Below are positions 13,123-26,247 of a DNA stretch of 64,000 bases, one piece after another. The notes beneath the pieces are model-generated. The model was not told the DNA's origin. It worked only from the letters and a program-made list of their open reading frames with translations, and did not search any database. Origin of the DNA: Macrophomina tecta (Eukaryota > Ascomycota > Dothideomycetes > Botryosphaeriales > Botryosphaeriaceae); contig JAKSGN010000005.1 of assembly GCA_024180945.1 (NCBI GenBank), positions 2,232,001-2,296,000 on the forward strand. Direction: 5' to 3'. The position numbers and the translations under genes were made by a program. Each line of letters starts with the position of its first letter. Within the stretch, counting starts at the first letter, position 1.

Positions 13123-13149
13123 GCAGCAGCAGCAGCAGCAGCAGCAGCA
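13123..13149. repeat. (GCA)9 trinucleotide microsatellite
   Basis: Nine perfect GCA units. In one plus-strand frame they would encode polyglutamine, but the surrounding frame has no recognisable domain, so I treat this as a non-coding microsatellite. Confidence 0.9.
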
Positions 13150-16100
13150 CTCACGCGCAGCATGTTCCGTCCGCACCTTGTCCGAAGCGGAAGAGTATGC
13201 TTGTCTAGAGATCATGCACGGCATGCACAAGTTCCCGGCGCCAAACGCCCTGCCTGCCTCTAGTCAGCAATATTCCCTTAACGATATCCCACGCCTGAGC
13301 CGTCGCGCTCCGCAACAGCGTGCTCTGGTCCCAGCCCGGAATGAGCGAAAGCGGTTAAGTTTGCGTGGAATGGGGGCTGCACGACAACCCATCGACAAGC
13401 GCACCTGCCGCCCATCGCAATACCCAAAGCGTCCAGCTGAGCAGCCTCAACACCAGCAGCTGCCCCCCGATCTCATCTCAGACTCCCTAATCAAGCCACC
13501 CCACACGAGCCCGGCCCCCCCTCCTTCCTCCCAACCACTGCGGAGTAACCATCCCAGACATATTCTTGATCATGAGCCCCCAACTACTGGTAGGCGTATA
13601 ACCCCCCGACCCTGCAAGAGGGCCACCCCACCAACCAACACCCACCACACGCCTCGCACCCCGCAGTAGTTCGCGCGAACACCGGCCAACAAACTCCCCC
13701 CACCCCACACGCTCTTCAACTCTTCACACACACCGCAAAGTGCCACAATACCCCGCGCTAGCACCATTTCGGGCAACCCGCTGCACGGCGCCCCGCGCTC
13801 AGCGAAGGGGCCTGACATGTATGGCGCAACAACAAACGACGGGATGGCGAACTACTTACTCCACTGCTTGTGCAAGAAAGGAAATAGTCATGTAAGGCAT
13901 CCTAATAGCGGAGACGCCTGAGGAGCGGGGGCCGCCACGCGTAGCCGCTGCAGGCGAGATTCCTGCTTTGATTGCGCGAGAGAGAAAAGCCAGGCGGCGT
14001 GAGTCTTTACGACAGGCGCCCAAAAAAGGAAGCCGCTCGCAGTTAGCGCAGGGCTGTAATCACAGAAGAGAGCTGTACGTGGGGTTTCCGCGGCGGTCTG
14101 TTTCGCACCAAAGCAGGCCGGGCAGTAGTGGCTCTGCAGGAGCTGGTTTAGACAAGAATGCGACGCCACACGCGTCTCGACGAAAGGGAAGGCTAGACAT
14201 GACAGCAAGGTGCGGTTACGCTACTATTGCGCGGCGGATGCGGCGGTGCGAACAGGAAGGAGGTGGCAGGGCAGGAGCAGCGGACACGAACACGCGTATT
14301 GACTTTTCGCCCTGTGCTTCGGGAACGCAACGCGCGGCAGCCAATCAGACGCCGCTTTTCTGCCGGCAAATCCTTAGGAGGACTCAAGGCAGACGCGATG
14401 AACTGCGGGAGGCCTGGAGAGGATCGTCATGCGCTGTCTTGAGTAGTGACTTCGCGCGCTGTACCTGCCTTTTCGTCATTGTTCGCTTCACCGACTGACA
14501 GCGTCTTAGCCCCCGTTCAGGTTTCTTCGTGCGACGTGTGGAAAAGCAAGGCGCAATGATTGTTGTTTGTTGCCCAGTCAGCCGGCCGCCCTTGGTTTCC
14601 CGCACACAATTTGCGACACTGCCTGCCTACGTGTACGCTGTCCCATGGTTGAGCCGGGAAAAAGATAGGTAGTGGGCGGGCGAACAGCAAAAAAAACCTG
14701 AAAACGTCAAACGACGCGACCGCAGTGCAGACGCGACGAGCGAACCAAGAACTCCGTAGACGTCATTGCGGTCGCAAGGCGCTGGGCGGCGGGCAGCCAA
14801 AGGTCGAGCAGCGGAATCGTAGAGCGAGAGTCTCGACTCGTTCGGCGTTCGGATGATGAGCGCGGCTCTTACTTCCTCCTGTGTTGTGGACGATGATGAT
14901 GGCAAATGTGGCGTACCTGCCAGGCCCAGGGCTCGCCAGCTCGGGCGGTTGGTCGTCCGGACGGCCGACTGCCACGCACCGACTCCGTAGCCAACCGGAG
15001 ACAAGCGGCGGGCCAGGTACCTCGCTCTCGTTCTCTTCTTGCTTCCGCCCCAGATCCGGCGACCGAAGAGACAGGGGCCACAATAGCTTATCGTTGCCCT
15101 TTCGCCTTACATGCCCATTTCCGGTCAATCATGATGTCTCGGTGTAATTGATGATAGACCGATGCCGTGTCAAGTCAGTGTCAAGTCTCGCGGGTTGTCA
15201 GCGTCACTATTGCTTCGCTCATCACGAATTCCGTCGATCATCTTCCACCGCGGCGAGGATCGAAGTTCCGGCCCTCTGAGGAAATCCAGATGCAATCTGC
15301 CAAGAGTACGAGATGGAGCGCGGCGATAGCCCGGACACAATCCCAATGATCTGCCCAACTTCGCAACCTTACATCCCCATTTTCGTGTAGATTGAAAACC
15401 GCATATCGCCATTCACTGTGTGGCGACCGGAGACCCGGCACACGTCAGTGTGTATTGTTTATTTGAGATGAAAAGGGTCCAGCACGGAAGCTGTCGACTG
15501 CCGGCCTCCGGCTAGCTCTAACCAACCTAGCGGATCTCGTTTTTTCTAATGAGTCTTCCGCGCCATTGGGCTCCAGGTGGTCGTAGGCAGCGATAGAGGA
15601 ATGGCAGGTGGGAGAGAAAAAAAAAATAATTGCGGGTCATGCAGTGAAAGGGGTCCTGCAGGCGGAAGCGCCGCGCTTGCTGTGCTGCAGACGAGAGGCG
15701 AAAGGACATTAGCCCTGCATTTCGGTCGCGAGAGAGGACCGGCCGGCGGTGGAATGATAGACAGCTAAGACAGAACAGAGAAGAAGAACAAGGAAGAAAC
15801 TTTCTGTTTCCTGATTGCCATGCATTGAAAATCGAATTAGAATAATAAAGAGCCCGTGGGCATCGAAGATTGTTGTGGCGGAGGAAGAGAAGAAGAGTAG
15901 GGGATGAAGGTTTTGCCCGCCTCCTCCGTTGTTAAGTTGTCTCCGCAGTTGCAGGGTGTGCCTTGCATGCCCACGATACTCTCTCCTATGGTGTTGGGCC
16001 TGGTACACGTCCCGCAACGAACCCTTAATTCCGTCCGTCTTCTCCGTCCGACAGACCCTGTAACTGAGTGTCGGGCCGTAGCATACGTCAGAGCCATGTC

Positions 16101-17803
16101 GAAAGTTCCTCCGTCTCCGCAATCCCTTTGTTCAGGATGAATAAGCACGCCCTGTTGCTAAACGCCATGCAGTCGCCCTCCGCTAGCGACGCAGAAATTT
16201 TCTGCCATTCTGCTCCAGTCAATCTCTGCTTCATTTCGCATTTCCAACGCGGAGCCGCGGCGTTTAGCCCCAGCGATCACGTCGCGGTATCCACATCACA
16301 CTTTTTTTTTTTCACACTTATCAGCGGAGCCTTGACCGAGGCACCCTCGGCACCCAGTCGTGCATCACGGCAGAATCAAGATTTGGGAACGGCAGAAAAC
16401 TTTTCCTTCACGCTTTCTGCCTCAGAAACGTCTCCCTTCGTGCGAATCCTGAACGGTCGCCGTGATCCCCATCCGTCGCGAGCATCTCCGAGAGCATTCC
16501 GGCCGATCTCGGGAGAGGCACAAAGGAGGGGGAGGGGTAGCTGTATGCCCAGAGTGTGTGAGCTGGCGACAAGCCGCCGAGCAACAGAGCAACTCGAACG
16601 GGCGAGGCGCGTGGACGAGCCCCCGCCCCGGCTGCGGCAATCCCACGCGCCCGCAACAGCAGCGTATTCGTAATCCACCGACACATCCTCACGATGTATT
16701 TCATCATCAGCAGCCCGGCCCAGCCCCGGGCACTCAAAAAATTTCTCGGTTACGGCGGGACGCTGCCGGCATTTGGCATTATTCTTGCAATGATTATTGA
16801 GCAGTAGCAGAATAGACTCTCGCTTTGCACCATCATGTTTTCTTTCAATTTGCATGCCCCCCGGCCTCGGCTGGACGGTGAGAAGAGTAATCTCATGCGA
16901 CCAATATCTTCGTGGTCTTCTCGGCGCGATCGTGGAATTCGGGCGAAATTGATGACATGATCAGTGATGATTCACTCACATGCATTTGTTTCGCCTGTGA
17001 TTTGCCCGTGCAACCGCTCATTGCGCGACCGCGCGGGAGGGAACGGGGAGCGGCATGCTCGTCGGCGCCAGTCGGCAAGAGCGCGACGCGCGAAAGAACG
17101 GCGCGGCGCGGCGGCGCGGGCTGGGAAAATGCGCGAATGCGCGAGAATAGAATCGTGGATGCGTGCGAGTGAAGATTGGGATGCGGATGTGTTGGTCAGC
17201 TGCCTTCCTCTTAGCTTCCTTTCCTTCCCGACACCGCCCGTTTCGGAATGTGCAGCAAGGGCAGGCGATGCGAGGACGAAGCGGCTTACGCGCTTCGTGT
17301 CTCTCGCTCCGTCTGCGCTGCGCAAGGCAGCGTCGTCAGCTGTGCAGACCTTATCACATGCGCCCATGTTACGTGTGTACCTTGGTTGGAGAATTAGATT
17401 TGCGATACGGTGCATTTCACAGTGAGACACAGTAAAGAGCGGGTGACGAGCAGTTTTCAGTATGTGATTATCTGTTTCATTTGTTTGTGTGATGACAGGC
17501 TGGTGGTATTCTAGCTACTGCTGCTTCAAGCAGGGTCTCGACCATCCACTGTCTAGCAGGAGGGAGAACCGTTGAGCTGCGTTCGCGGGTATTACCCGTA
17601 GGAAAAAAATAAATAGAGTGGAAACATGACCCTGCGCGGAATGCTTCGTCGCGCATTTCTAGATATCCCAGCCAAGTGAAAATGCCCCCTAGGAAAAAGA
17701 AATAGGTATCAATGAAGAACGCCATAACTCCGTGCTGATGAGGTCGCTTCGCTCATGAGGCCATACAAAACGGTTAAAGGAGACAAGATACATTGCGGTT
17801 CGC

Positions 17804-18619
17804 TCAATAGGATGTTATGAGCGGCACGTTGCGTTGTTCAAGGAAGTAGCCTTCCGGAAGGAAAGCTGCTTGGTCTGGTGTTGTCTGTATTTGTGCCTCC
17901 TTGCGGTCGTAGTATGCTGTTGTTGCGATGGCTTGCCTCTCCTTCTCCGTGTACTCGAGAGTAGGTTGAGGCGGCGTGGTGGGTGTTGCGTCGTCATCAG
18001 AGTCGGAATCCTCCTCGTGCACGAGCTCGGGAGGCTGTTGTTGTGATGGTGTGCGGACGAGAGCGTGCTCCTCATCGAACTCCTCGTCCTCGTAGTACTC
18101 CTCGTCCTCCTCTTCGTCCTCATCCTCATCGTCAAGCTCAGTGGTGGTGATGCGAACAGGCGGCGAGGGTATCCGCCTGAGCTGGGGGATCATGTCGAAG
18201 TCCTCAGCGTCCTCGTCATAGTCGGAGTCGGATTCGCTGTCGGAAATGATGTCGTCATCCTCATCATCCTCCATGACCTCCTCATCAATGGTGTCGGCCC
18301 ACTGGATGTGCCTCTCGGCACGGGCGGCCTTGTTGACAGTCTTGTTGAACCATGCCTCCTGCTCACGCTCAGCCTCGGCGAGCTCCAGCATCAAGGAGTC
18401 GAGCAGGTTGGCGTGGCCGACGAGTAACCTAAGGTCGTGGTCGCTCTTCTGGGCCTCGTTGGTGAGCTTGGTGCGGGCCGAGGCGGCGATGTAGTATGTT
18501 TGCGAGAGAGACATCTTTTGCTTCTTGGCAGGCGGTGCTGCTTGGGCGGGGAAGTAGGAGCGGGTGGTCTCAGCCGAGAAGGGCTCGAAGTTTGATTGAA
18601 GTCGTAGATGGGAAGGCAT
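17804..18619 (-). CDS. Acidic protein of unknown function, probably conserved in fungi
   Basis: A single exon encodes 271 aa from ATG 18619. The N-terminal half (about residues 36-100) carries an ordered, helix-rich block beginning SLSQTYYIAASARTKL and ending near EQEAWF, which looks like the conserved core. Residues 110-210 are dominated by Asp, Glu and Ser with long acidic runs, as in histone-binding or transcription-associated proteins. A basic KKQK patch (about 32-35) could serve in nuclear import. The C-terminus is ordered again (YFLEQRNVPLITSY). I do not recognise a named family, so function is open. It is the only convincing gene between 8.3 and 26.2 kb and its acidic coding pattern and good start context support it as real. 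Confidence 0.75.
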   Translation of the reverse strand: MPSHLRLQSNFEPFSAETTRSYFPAQAAPPAKKQKMSLSQTYYIAASARTKLTNEAQKSDHDLRLLVGHANLLDSLMLELAEAEREQEAWFNKTVNKAARAERHIQWADTIDEEVMEDDEDDDIISDSESDSDYDEDAEDFDMIPQLRRIPSPPVRITTTELDDEDEDEEEDEEYYEDEEFDEEHALVRTPSQQQPPELVHEEDSDSDDDATPTTPPQPTLEYTEKERQAIATTAYYDRKEAQIQTTPDQAAFLPEGYFLEQRNVPLITSY

Positions 18620-21600
18620 TGTGGAGAAGATATAAGGTGAAAGAATTCGGAGTGCCTAGAGGGGTGAGTCAATAAAAGCGCGAAACTCGGAGCCGCTCTG
18701 GCTTATGACTGTGCACGTACGTATTGGGATGCAGACCGCGGGCGGTGAGTAGGCGGCAAGAAGGGCCGAGCAGCAAGGGTGCGGGCGGATGGCGTCTTGC
18801 GTAATAGGCGTAGGCAGTGCGGAGAGTGTGCCGCGTCGTGGAGATGCTGCTTTGCGTTTGGATCGGATGTGTGAAATCAGCAGTTGTTTGGTGTGTGGAC
18901 AGAGGGCGGGTCTGGCGGTATACTTATGCCATGCCTCAGATTCCCAGACAGCGTTGATGACCCCGGCGTTACCGTCGTGCGTGCGTGCTCACCGCCGCGA
19001 GGCTGATGATTGTCTCCGGGCCCGAGCTGTAAAGGCCGCCCCATCCATGCAAGTGCACTTAATGCGCAGATCGCCGGCTTACACAACACCCCGGCTGGCG
19101 CATGCGGTGCCCGTGTTGCCCGTCCGCCCTCGGCCGCAGCCCGGCTGTTCACTCGTCGCCCGAGGAAGCCAGCGCACCGCTCGGGAAGATTCTCTACAAA
19201 CGCTCCGCGTGCCTGCCAGCCAGTCCTGTCCTCTGCGTCCGCATGAGCTCCGGCCCACGCTCGCTGGCTGCTGTTTCAGCGGGAAACAAAACAGCCTCGC
19301 TCAAACAACGCCCCCCACGGACCACTTTCATCTCCTCTCTGCCTGCTAATCTGCCTCCAACGCGGCGTGTTTGACCGGCCGCTGACTGGCTGCCCGCCGC
19401 AACCTCCGTGCCCGCCAGCCCTCGTGCCTCCTTGCGCGAGGCCTGGGTTGGCGCCAGTTTGTCAGCGCAAGCCACAGTCAGAGCATTACTCCGCCCTTTC
19501 TCCAGGCACCGAGAGAGCGCCCTGCCCTGCCAAGCAAAGTATGTGCGCCCGCGAGGTCGGCGACTGCAAGATCCGTCGGAGCCGGCGCGACAGCCAGTGG
19601 CAGCGCAGGGCTTGGGCCCCGCGGGTGCCGAAAGCCAAAGGGCAGTCTCATAAGACTACGGCACGCGAACCACAGATAGTTGAGTCACCGTCTTGGGCGC
19701 TGGCGGACGACAAATCTCGGTGCTGGGCTGGGCAGCGTGCTCGTTCCCGCTACGGCTGCCTGAAGGTTGGCGAGCGACGCCTGGGCCGATCTGCCGGAAG
19801 GTTCTGCTGCTCGGCTGTCGGAGCGTCTGGTTTGCGCGATGTTCAGTTGCTCCTTTTCCCGGAGCAGGCGCGATGCGAGTCCGAGGACTGCCGCCCCGCT
19901 GTAGATCTACCATTGCTTGGCCTCGACCCCGTGCGACGGACGAGCTCGCTGCTGCTTTTTCCTATTGCGCGCCTTCGTACCTCGCATTGCCAATAAAAAG
20001 GACTGCCTCTTCCGTCCAGCGCGCATGCCGCATTCGCGCAATTCCATCGTCTACGCACGCGCACAGCTTAGAGCGATTCCGGACGCAATAATTACGACTG
20101 ACTCCTGATGGCTCATCGCGCCCGCACGGCGATTAGTTATTTGCGAAGCTTGTGCGTCACGGCCCGGGCGAGAACGGCGGCGGCGGGCTTAAGCAGTGAG
20201 ATTGGCCTAAACTCCAGCAACGGTGATGACCACATTGTCGGCTCGTAGGGCTGGCTTACACGACCCCAGCGCACGTCATGGCTGCTGCTGACAAAAATGC
20301 CACAGCTGCCCACAAATAGGCGCGAGCAAACGCCCGTTTGAGCAGTTGCTTGTGTGCTGGTCGCAGATGATTAATTCTGCATCAACACCGCAGCGATGAC
20401 TCCCAACACCGTCACAGCCGCCCGAGTGACTGCCCTCGAGCTCAAAGCAGCGAGCCGCAGGACTCGGCCGTGCTCCAGGGCCTCAGGCGCGACACTCCCG
20501 CACCGCGCGTCCAAATTTGGGGACCGCGCATCAAATCACGGTGCCTGTTTGTGCGACGCTTCTCCGCATATGCGAATGCTGGGGAACGGAAGAGCCATGC
20601 GGTGAGCTGCTGCCCTCTGCTCTACCCTGCGTCCGAGAGTAAGCACCTTCGGTGCTGGTGGCACAGCCCCTTCACTCGGCAACACCGAGGCTGTCTAACC
20701 CTCCGTTCGCACTCGTCTCGTCCCGTGCTGCCCCTTCGTTCCGCTGCTGACTTGTTGGAGCATGCCGCGATGCAACCTGTAAGCGCGGTACGCCAGCCCA
20801 GACGAGCCCTGAGGCTACAAGGCGACAAGGACGCTGGCCGGCGTGGCTCGCTACTGCGTCTCGGTGCCCTTGCATCTCCACCGCGCCGTACCGTAGGGCG
20901 ACGAAACGAGAGCGAGCGCGGCAGCCGGTGGATTGAGCTCACCGCCGGGTGCGCTGCGCTTGCGCCGGCGTCGCTGTTGCTGCCACTGCCGCTGAACCCC
21001 TTGAACGGCTCATCTGAAGTGATTTAACTACTACCCGTTTGCTTTTCCATTGTCGTTGCGGCTTTCCGTGCACCAAACAGGCGCCCGTCGCGACGCTGCC
21101 ACGGACCAGCGGGCGGCGCGCGCAGCTTGAGCCGCAACTTTGTCAGCGCCCGTCTCATCTCTCTGTTGAGTTTCTTTTGCTAGCGTTAATGAGGGTCTGT
21201 TTTTAGCCTCCAACACCTTCTTTTCTTGTTTAATTGCTGGGGCTGGGCCTGCCGCTTTGTCTAACTGGTCAGGTGGGTGTGCCTCTTTTTTCTCCTTTTC
21301 TTTTCCGCTCGGGAAGCGCGCATCGCCCGGCGGGAACCTGTGCGTTGGCAGCTCACGATGCTCGCCTCGCCACAGAAAACCTGGTGGTTATGCAGTTGCA
21401 AGGCTCCACTTGTGCACGACACCGCGGGGTGTTCGGGAGGGAGGCAGGGAGCGCGCCGGCCAGATCAGCAATTGTCCTCGACAGCACAAAGGGAGATCTA
21501 CCAGAGCGGTGTGGTGTTTGTGCGTTTCAGTCCGGGGGCGGGAGAGCTCTTCGCACAACAGATGTGGTGCTTCGACGTGGCACTGTGGGGACACCGGTCA

Positions 21601-24138
21601 GCCTTCCCCCCATCCTTCTTCACGCTCTTTCGCCAGCCCGTATACCCACCTGCGTGAGGTGTTCTGCAGCTGCAAAGCCTCGTGCCTTGCCTCCTGAAGC
21701 CCGCATATTCGCTGCTTGATGCCGTTGCGGGCAGCTGCTGACACGACAGGCCCATTACCATCATACTTAGTGGCACAACCGCGCCGCAGTTTGCCTTGCT
21801 GCCGCGTGTTTCGGCTCTCGCAATCCCCACACCGTTTCCACGCCCTCAGCAGCTGCCGCCGCTTTGCAAGAGATGTGGACGGTGGAGCCGACACATGAGG
21901 TTGGCGCTGGCGTTTGGGTGCCACATGTCAGGATTGACGATTCATGCGCCGCGCACTCGTCGACCACCACCACGCACCGATTGAGAAAAAATGCTGCTCC
22001 ATTCTTTCTCCTCATTCGTGGCCTGAAAAAGTCTTTCTCCTCGACGCCTCGGCCCGCGGGATGCCTTGTGGCTGCGTTTCTACTTCGTTGCCCGCGCCAT
22101 GGTGTTGATGCGTTAGCGAGATTCAGCAGTCCCTCGTCCGGCGAGCCTCCTTCATGCGCGTCACCCTGTCCCAAGTCGCTCGCGCTCGATCGGCGCTGCC
22201 GGAGAATCTATGGTTGGCTCCTTTCATATATCGCAATCCATTCTGTTTCCCTGATTGTTTGGAAACCTTGTGCTGGACATGATCGTTGGGTCTCCCGTCA
22301 GGCCGCTCGCTCTGCCTCGAAAGTTTGAAAAACGAAACCCTTCCGGCCTCGAATTCGTTTGCTCCCCCAATCTCTCAGAACCTTGTCTGGAAACCATCCT
22401 CGGCATCCTCGGCCATGCGAGACCTTGGGCATCCCCTCCTGGGGAAATTCGGAGAACCATATCGACGTTTATGCTACTGACCCCCCTTTCGCAGACTGTC
22501 CACTGCAACCGAATAGATGGTACCTGTTCGGAAGAATAGAGCCTTGCGTACAGCGTATGCCACCAAACGCCGACCGTGAGGCCTCGATACACTGCTGAGA
22601 CACCAAGCATTTGCGGCCACCTACTCCTGCTTGCGTGGACGGATGGAGACTTCGGCATGCGATGACGATTCTCGTAGTCTGCGGCGACCCCGCTTTCCGA
22701 TCAAACTCAACTTCTAAGCTCCCCCCAGCCAAGCCGCCGAACTCCGTCATACCATCTTTCTCACCGTCCACGATCGATCAACCCACCATGGCTCATCCGT
22801 TTTCTCACACGCCAATTGTTGCGCCGGAGAAACGTTTTATGCCCAACTGTCTTTGTTGCGACCACTGCAGTCTCAGCCATCAAGAACATCAAACCGGCTC
22901 TGCCTACCCAGCTTCGGAGATTCGACGGGCTTTCTCCGTTGTTTTGAAGGAACGATCGTCCCGTTGCGGTTGCAATTGCTGACGGAGTTCAGGGCCGAAA
23001 GAGAAAACGCTTCACATACATTCGACCCAAAGATTCTGGACCTTCGGCGAACGCGCTGGAAATTTTCCTTTGTGATACCACGGAAACTCGCCGCCATCAG
23101 ATCTGGCTTGATTGATCCTTCATTTGGGAAAGAGTAAGGAGAGCGTGGGACTAGGGGCTGGAACCCCCGCAATACCGAGATTCTTCGAGGATAGGCGCGA
23201 GTAGGGAGTCACGGTCTGACCTAGAGAATCTTGGTTTCGCACACTCCTCCTCTCGCAAACCCTGCTCCGTGGAAACGTTTTTCACCCACGTCTCCCTCTT
23301 CGTTTTCTCAAACAGACACAGCCTCCTCGGTGAGCCTGGCTGGTGACGATCGTCTCTGACTCTGGCTCTGTTATCTGCGGCCAGGTGCTCGCTATGACAC
23401 CATGCTTACCCCGCCGCACTTGAGTGCCCACACAAAGCACCCCGCCGCCTGAAACTCGATCGGTCCGCGGAGAGGCCCAGATCCAATGTCCCCAACGCTG
23501 GTGACGTGTATTAGCGGAAATATGATTCCAGAGAGTCCGCACGATGGAACGGGTCCACTCCGTTGACCTGACGCTGGCGGTGACGGAGGCGTAGAAGTGA
23601 TTTGTCTATCAGATGCGCCCGGTGAAAGACGAAGGCCTGCACTTTCGTGCCAAGGTGGTCAAGAGGGGGGAAAATGGCTCATGCTGCGAGCTATAGAGCT
23701 GTTATGCGCCGTAGGATCGAAGACTGTTCCTGCAACGCTGGCTATTGAGCGCGTCATAGGCTAGTGAGACGCGTGGGGTCGCTTACCGTCCAGGCAGCAT
23801 GATTCTCAGATCTTGATTGTCTTCAAAGACTAACTCCGCGAATGACTGACAAATTTGGGTCTCAAATTATATGTGGTTTTAAAATCAGAAGGATAATTCT
23901 CGGTTGTAAGAGCATGGATAACCAACCATAGGTTCTATTTCTTGGGAAAAACCAATCCAAAACGTTCTGTTAGGAAACTAGGGTACGAGGATCGACTGAT
24001 CAGGCGACGGGCCTGAGCTCTGATCAGAGAAATTTACACTGGGGCCGATTTCGATGATTCATGAGGAGACGATGCAAGATATGCCGCCATGTCTGACTGC
24101 GAACAAATCGACTTCGAAATACAACATGATGTCAGTAG

Positions 24139-24591
24139 TCTGCGTCACGAGAAATATTCATCCAGTGCTACGGCGGCTTTTGCGATCTCCTGGATCCCTC
24201 TAAATTTGAAGCCATTACTCGTGCCATCGTGGAATTTGTCGGTTATCTTGTCCGAATGGCCAAAGCCAATCTTTTGGATTTTGTTGTCGCACTTTTTGGG
24301 GAAACCGAATGAGAGTTACGGGGCTTTGACGATGCTGAGACAATTCAACATAAAGGGATTCAGACCTTTCGGGCCGGCGGATTTTTATATGACAGGGAAA
24401 ATCAACCTTGAGTGGGCAATGGAGCTTGTTTGCTACAAAATATGCATTTTTCCTATGAAAACTGGGCAAAAGGGTCGGTTTGGGCTATCACGTTGATGTG
24501 CTGTCCACATTGCTGCTGTAAGCTTTCTTGGGACCCCGGTGTCTGCGAAAGATATGGAGACATGGACCGGTTGCCTCAGTATGTGCTCTAG
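24139..24591 (+). pseudogene. Possible decayed coding segment with two in-frame TGA
   Basis: Read in the frame of position 24139, the stretch gives amphipathic, protein-like peptides (for example DPSKFEAITRAIVEF and GIQTFRAGGFLYD). It is interrupted only by TGA at 24310 and 24409 before the final TAG at 24589-24591. Both TGA could be former CGA arginine codons after C-to-T change. A good acceptor-like CATCCAG precedes the codon for Cys at 24166. I do not recognise the family and other frames are partly open too, so this is a weak call. Confidence 0.2.
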
Positions 24592-25121
24592 ATGACCTTG
24601 CACAATTCATTTGGCGAAATTTGGACACTGGTGGTACGGAAGGAATCTCTACTCGTCGCGGACTGATTATCCTGCATCATTGATTTCATGGCCTTTCCAT
24701 ATTTCTCTTTGGACGAGTAGCTGACATGCTCTTTCCCTCTCCGATCTGGAGCTTGGGAAGCTGAATAGTGGAGTATGTGGAGAGATTATATTGGTTTTAC
24801 AGCGCCGAACCTGAGAGGTCTGCTGCGGGCGTTAAGGTAGTCATCTGGACATGAATGTCACAGATTCGAACGGATAGTTGCATCAGACGAAATGCTACAC
24901 TCGCGGTATATTCTCTCCTTTAAGTACGGTCCTGTCTTACTCTATCTATCTGTGGCTGATTCGAGCAACGAAGTCGTGAGCGAACGCTCGGCTTCGCAAT
25001 TATGTATTCATTTTATTGATACCCCAAGGCAAGAGAGTATCGTGTAGTCTCATTATGCACACAAAAAAACGAGATTTCGAGATAGGTGGCGCGAGAGAAT
25101 AAGGAGTCCCAGGGCCCATCA

Positions 25122-25310
25122 TTACTGGTCTAGGACGTATTTGTGCCTTACTGTATAAATGTAGCTGCAAAACTGGCACTTTCCGAGCATAATAGCACAT
25201 CCAAGATGCCAAGCAGTAATACCGAGGCGTCCATCATTTATGCGAGCTCTATTCGCAAACAGGCGAAGCTCGCAAGAAATAACCCCAGAGATAGACTTAA
25301 GCACTAACAT
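25122..25310 (-). pseudogene. Possible ankyrin-repeat remnant
   Basis: The minus-strand frame contains NDGRLGITAWHLGCAI, close to the ankyrin core pattern (D-G-x-G-x-T-A/P-L-H-x-A) with Trp and Gly in place of Leu and Ala. It is only one partial repeat in AT-richer, gene-free DNA, with no start, splice structure or further repeats visible. A decayed ankyrin gene fragment is a plausible but unproven reading. Confidence 0.25.
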
Positions 25311-26247
25311 AGTGTACTTGTCTGACCGACTATCATATTGCTATACTGTCTTTGTCAGCCCTAGGTCAGTTCCCTCGTCATTTCTATTCGCTTGACACGA
25401 TCAGCGGGAGGCTCTGGACGTATCATCTTGGCGCACCCTTAGAGTCTGCGCACGAGGTATAGTAAGGGGCGAGTATAAATCTTCCAAAGCATAATGCTAG
25501 ATGGTAAAATACTAACAAGGCATTACTGTAGGCCGTGGGGCATTAAACCAGTCGTCCGCATGGAAGTGTACCTCTATTCGAATAATAATTTTGTCTAGAT
25601 GACTGCTTCAACTCTCTATAGCCTTATTAGTCTAAGGGTGTCTCCAGAGCCTCCATGCATGATGAGTACCATTGTTTGTCGTTGGCAAAAAAGCATCAAC
25701 CCGGTGAGCTGTGGGTGGTAATTGGATGAGCTATGTTTGTCAGTTCGGAAGCAATCTTGTTAACTTCGACAGCTGCGGGAACGCAGCCATCCCCAGTAGA
25801 TCGTTTGTAGTACCTGAATAAATTATCAGCTTCATTGCACGATTGCGTTGTTGGAACTCAGTGCCCTGCCGCAGTACAGAGACTATACTTCAGGCTTTAC
25901 GAAGTATGGGTTGCTTCCACGGTTCCCGGCGTCCCGTGCACATGTGGCATGAAGTTCTTTGATCATGAGGGCCGCAGCCATATCCATTTCTTTTGATGAA
26001 GTGGTGTATCCTTTAACCTTCTCTTTCCAAATCCAGAATAGAAATCGACGCCCGAAATGTGCTCCCGCTGTACACGGCCCGTTTTCTTCATCTTGACGGC
26101 CTCAGGTCAAGACCGTAGCCTTCCATTCCTCGTAGATTACAGTACACCGTTACTCCGACGTTATTCCTAGTGCCCACGCGAGCTTCTCGGATACGGTGTT
26201 CTTCTCGACAGACTCTCCACGCTCTCCACGTTTTCATTGACGGTGAT

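Larger units (their letters stand above)
8295..17803. other. 9.5-kb gene-free interval
   Basis: No gene with a recognisable domain or consistent splice structure is visible on either strand. Open frames are at most about 200 codons and read as shadows of GC-rich sequence. The interval holds an A16 tract (9070-9085), a T16 tract followed by G-rich sequence (9407-9422) and a (GCA)9 repeat at 13123-13149. Base composition shifts from mixed (8.3-10 kb) to GC-rich with many CpG (10-17 kb). It might carry non-coding transcripts or long regulatory DNA, which the sequence alone cannot decide. Confidence 0.5.
18620..26247. other. 7.6-kb gene-poor interval upstream of the acidic-protein gene
   Basis: From 18.9 to about 23 kb the plus strand is CpG- and C-rich with many overlapping open frames but no domain. 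From about 23.8 to 26 kb the DNA is AT-richer and holds two weak coding-like remnants (24139-24591 and 25122-25310, listed separately). No intact gene, tRNA or transposon was found. Confidence 0.5.

Noticed and set aside
12380..13669. Plus-strand open frames of 183 and 193 codons, one with polyglutamine
   Set aside because: The polyglutamine comes from the GCA microsatellite. The flanking residues show no conserved pattern and no splice structure joins them.
20470..21027. 185-codon plus-strand open frame
   Set aside because: GC-rich chance frame with no domain and no promoter or splice support.
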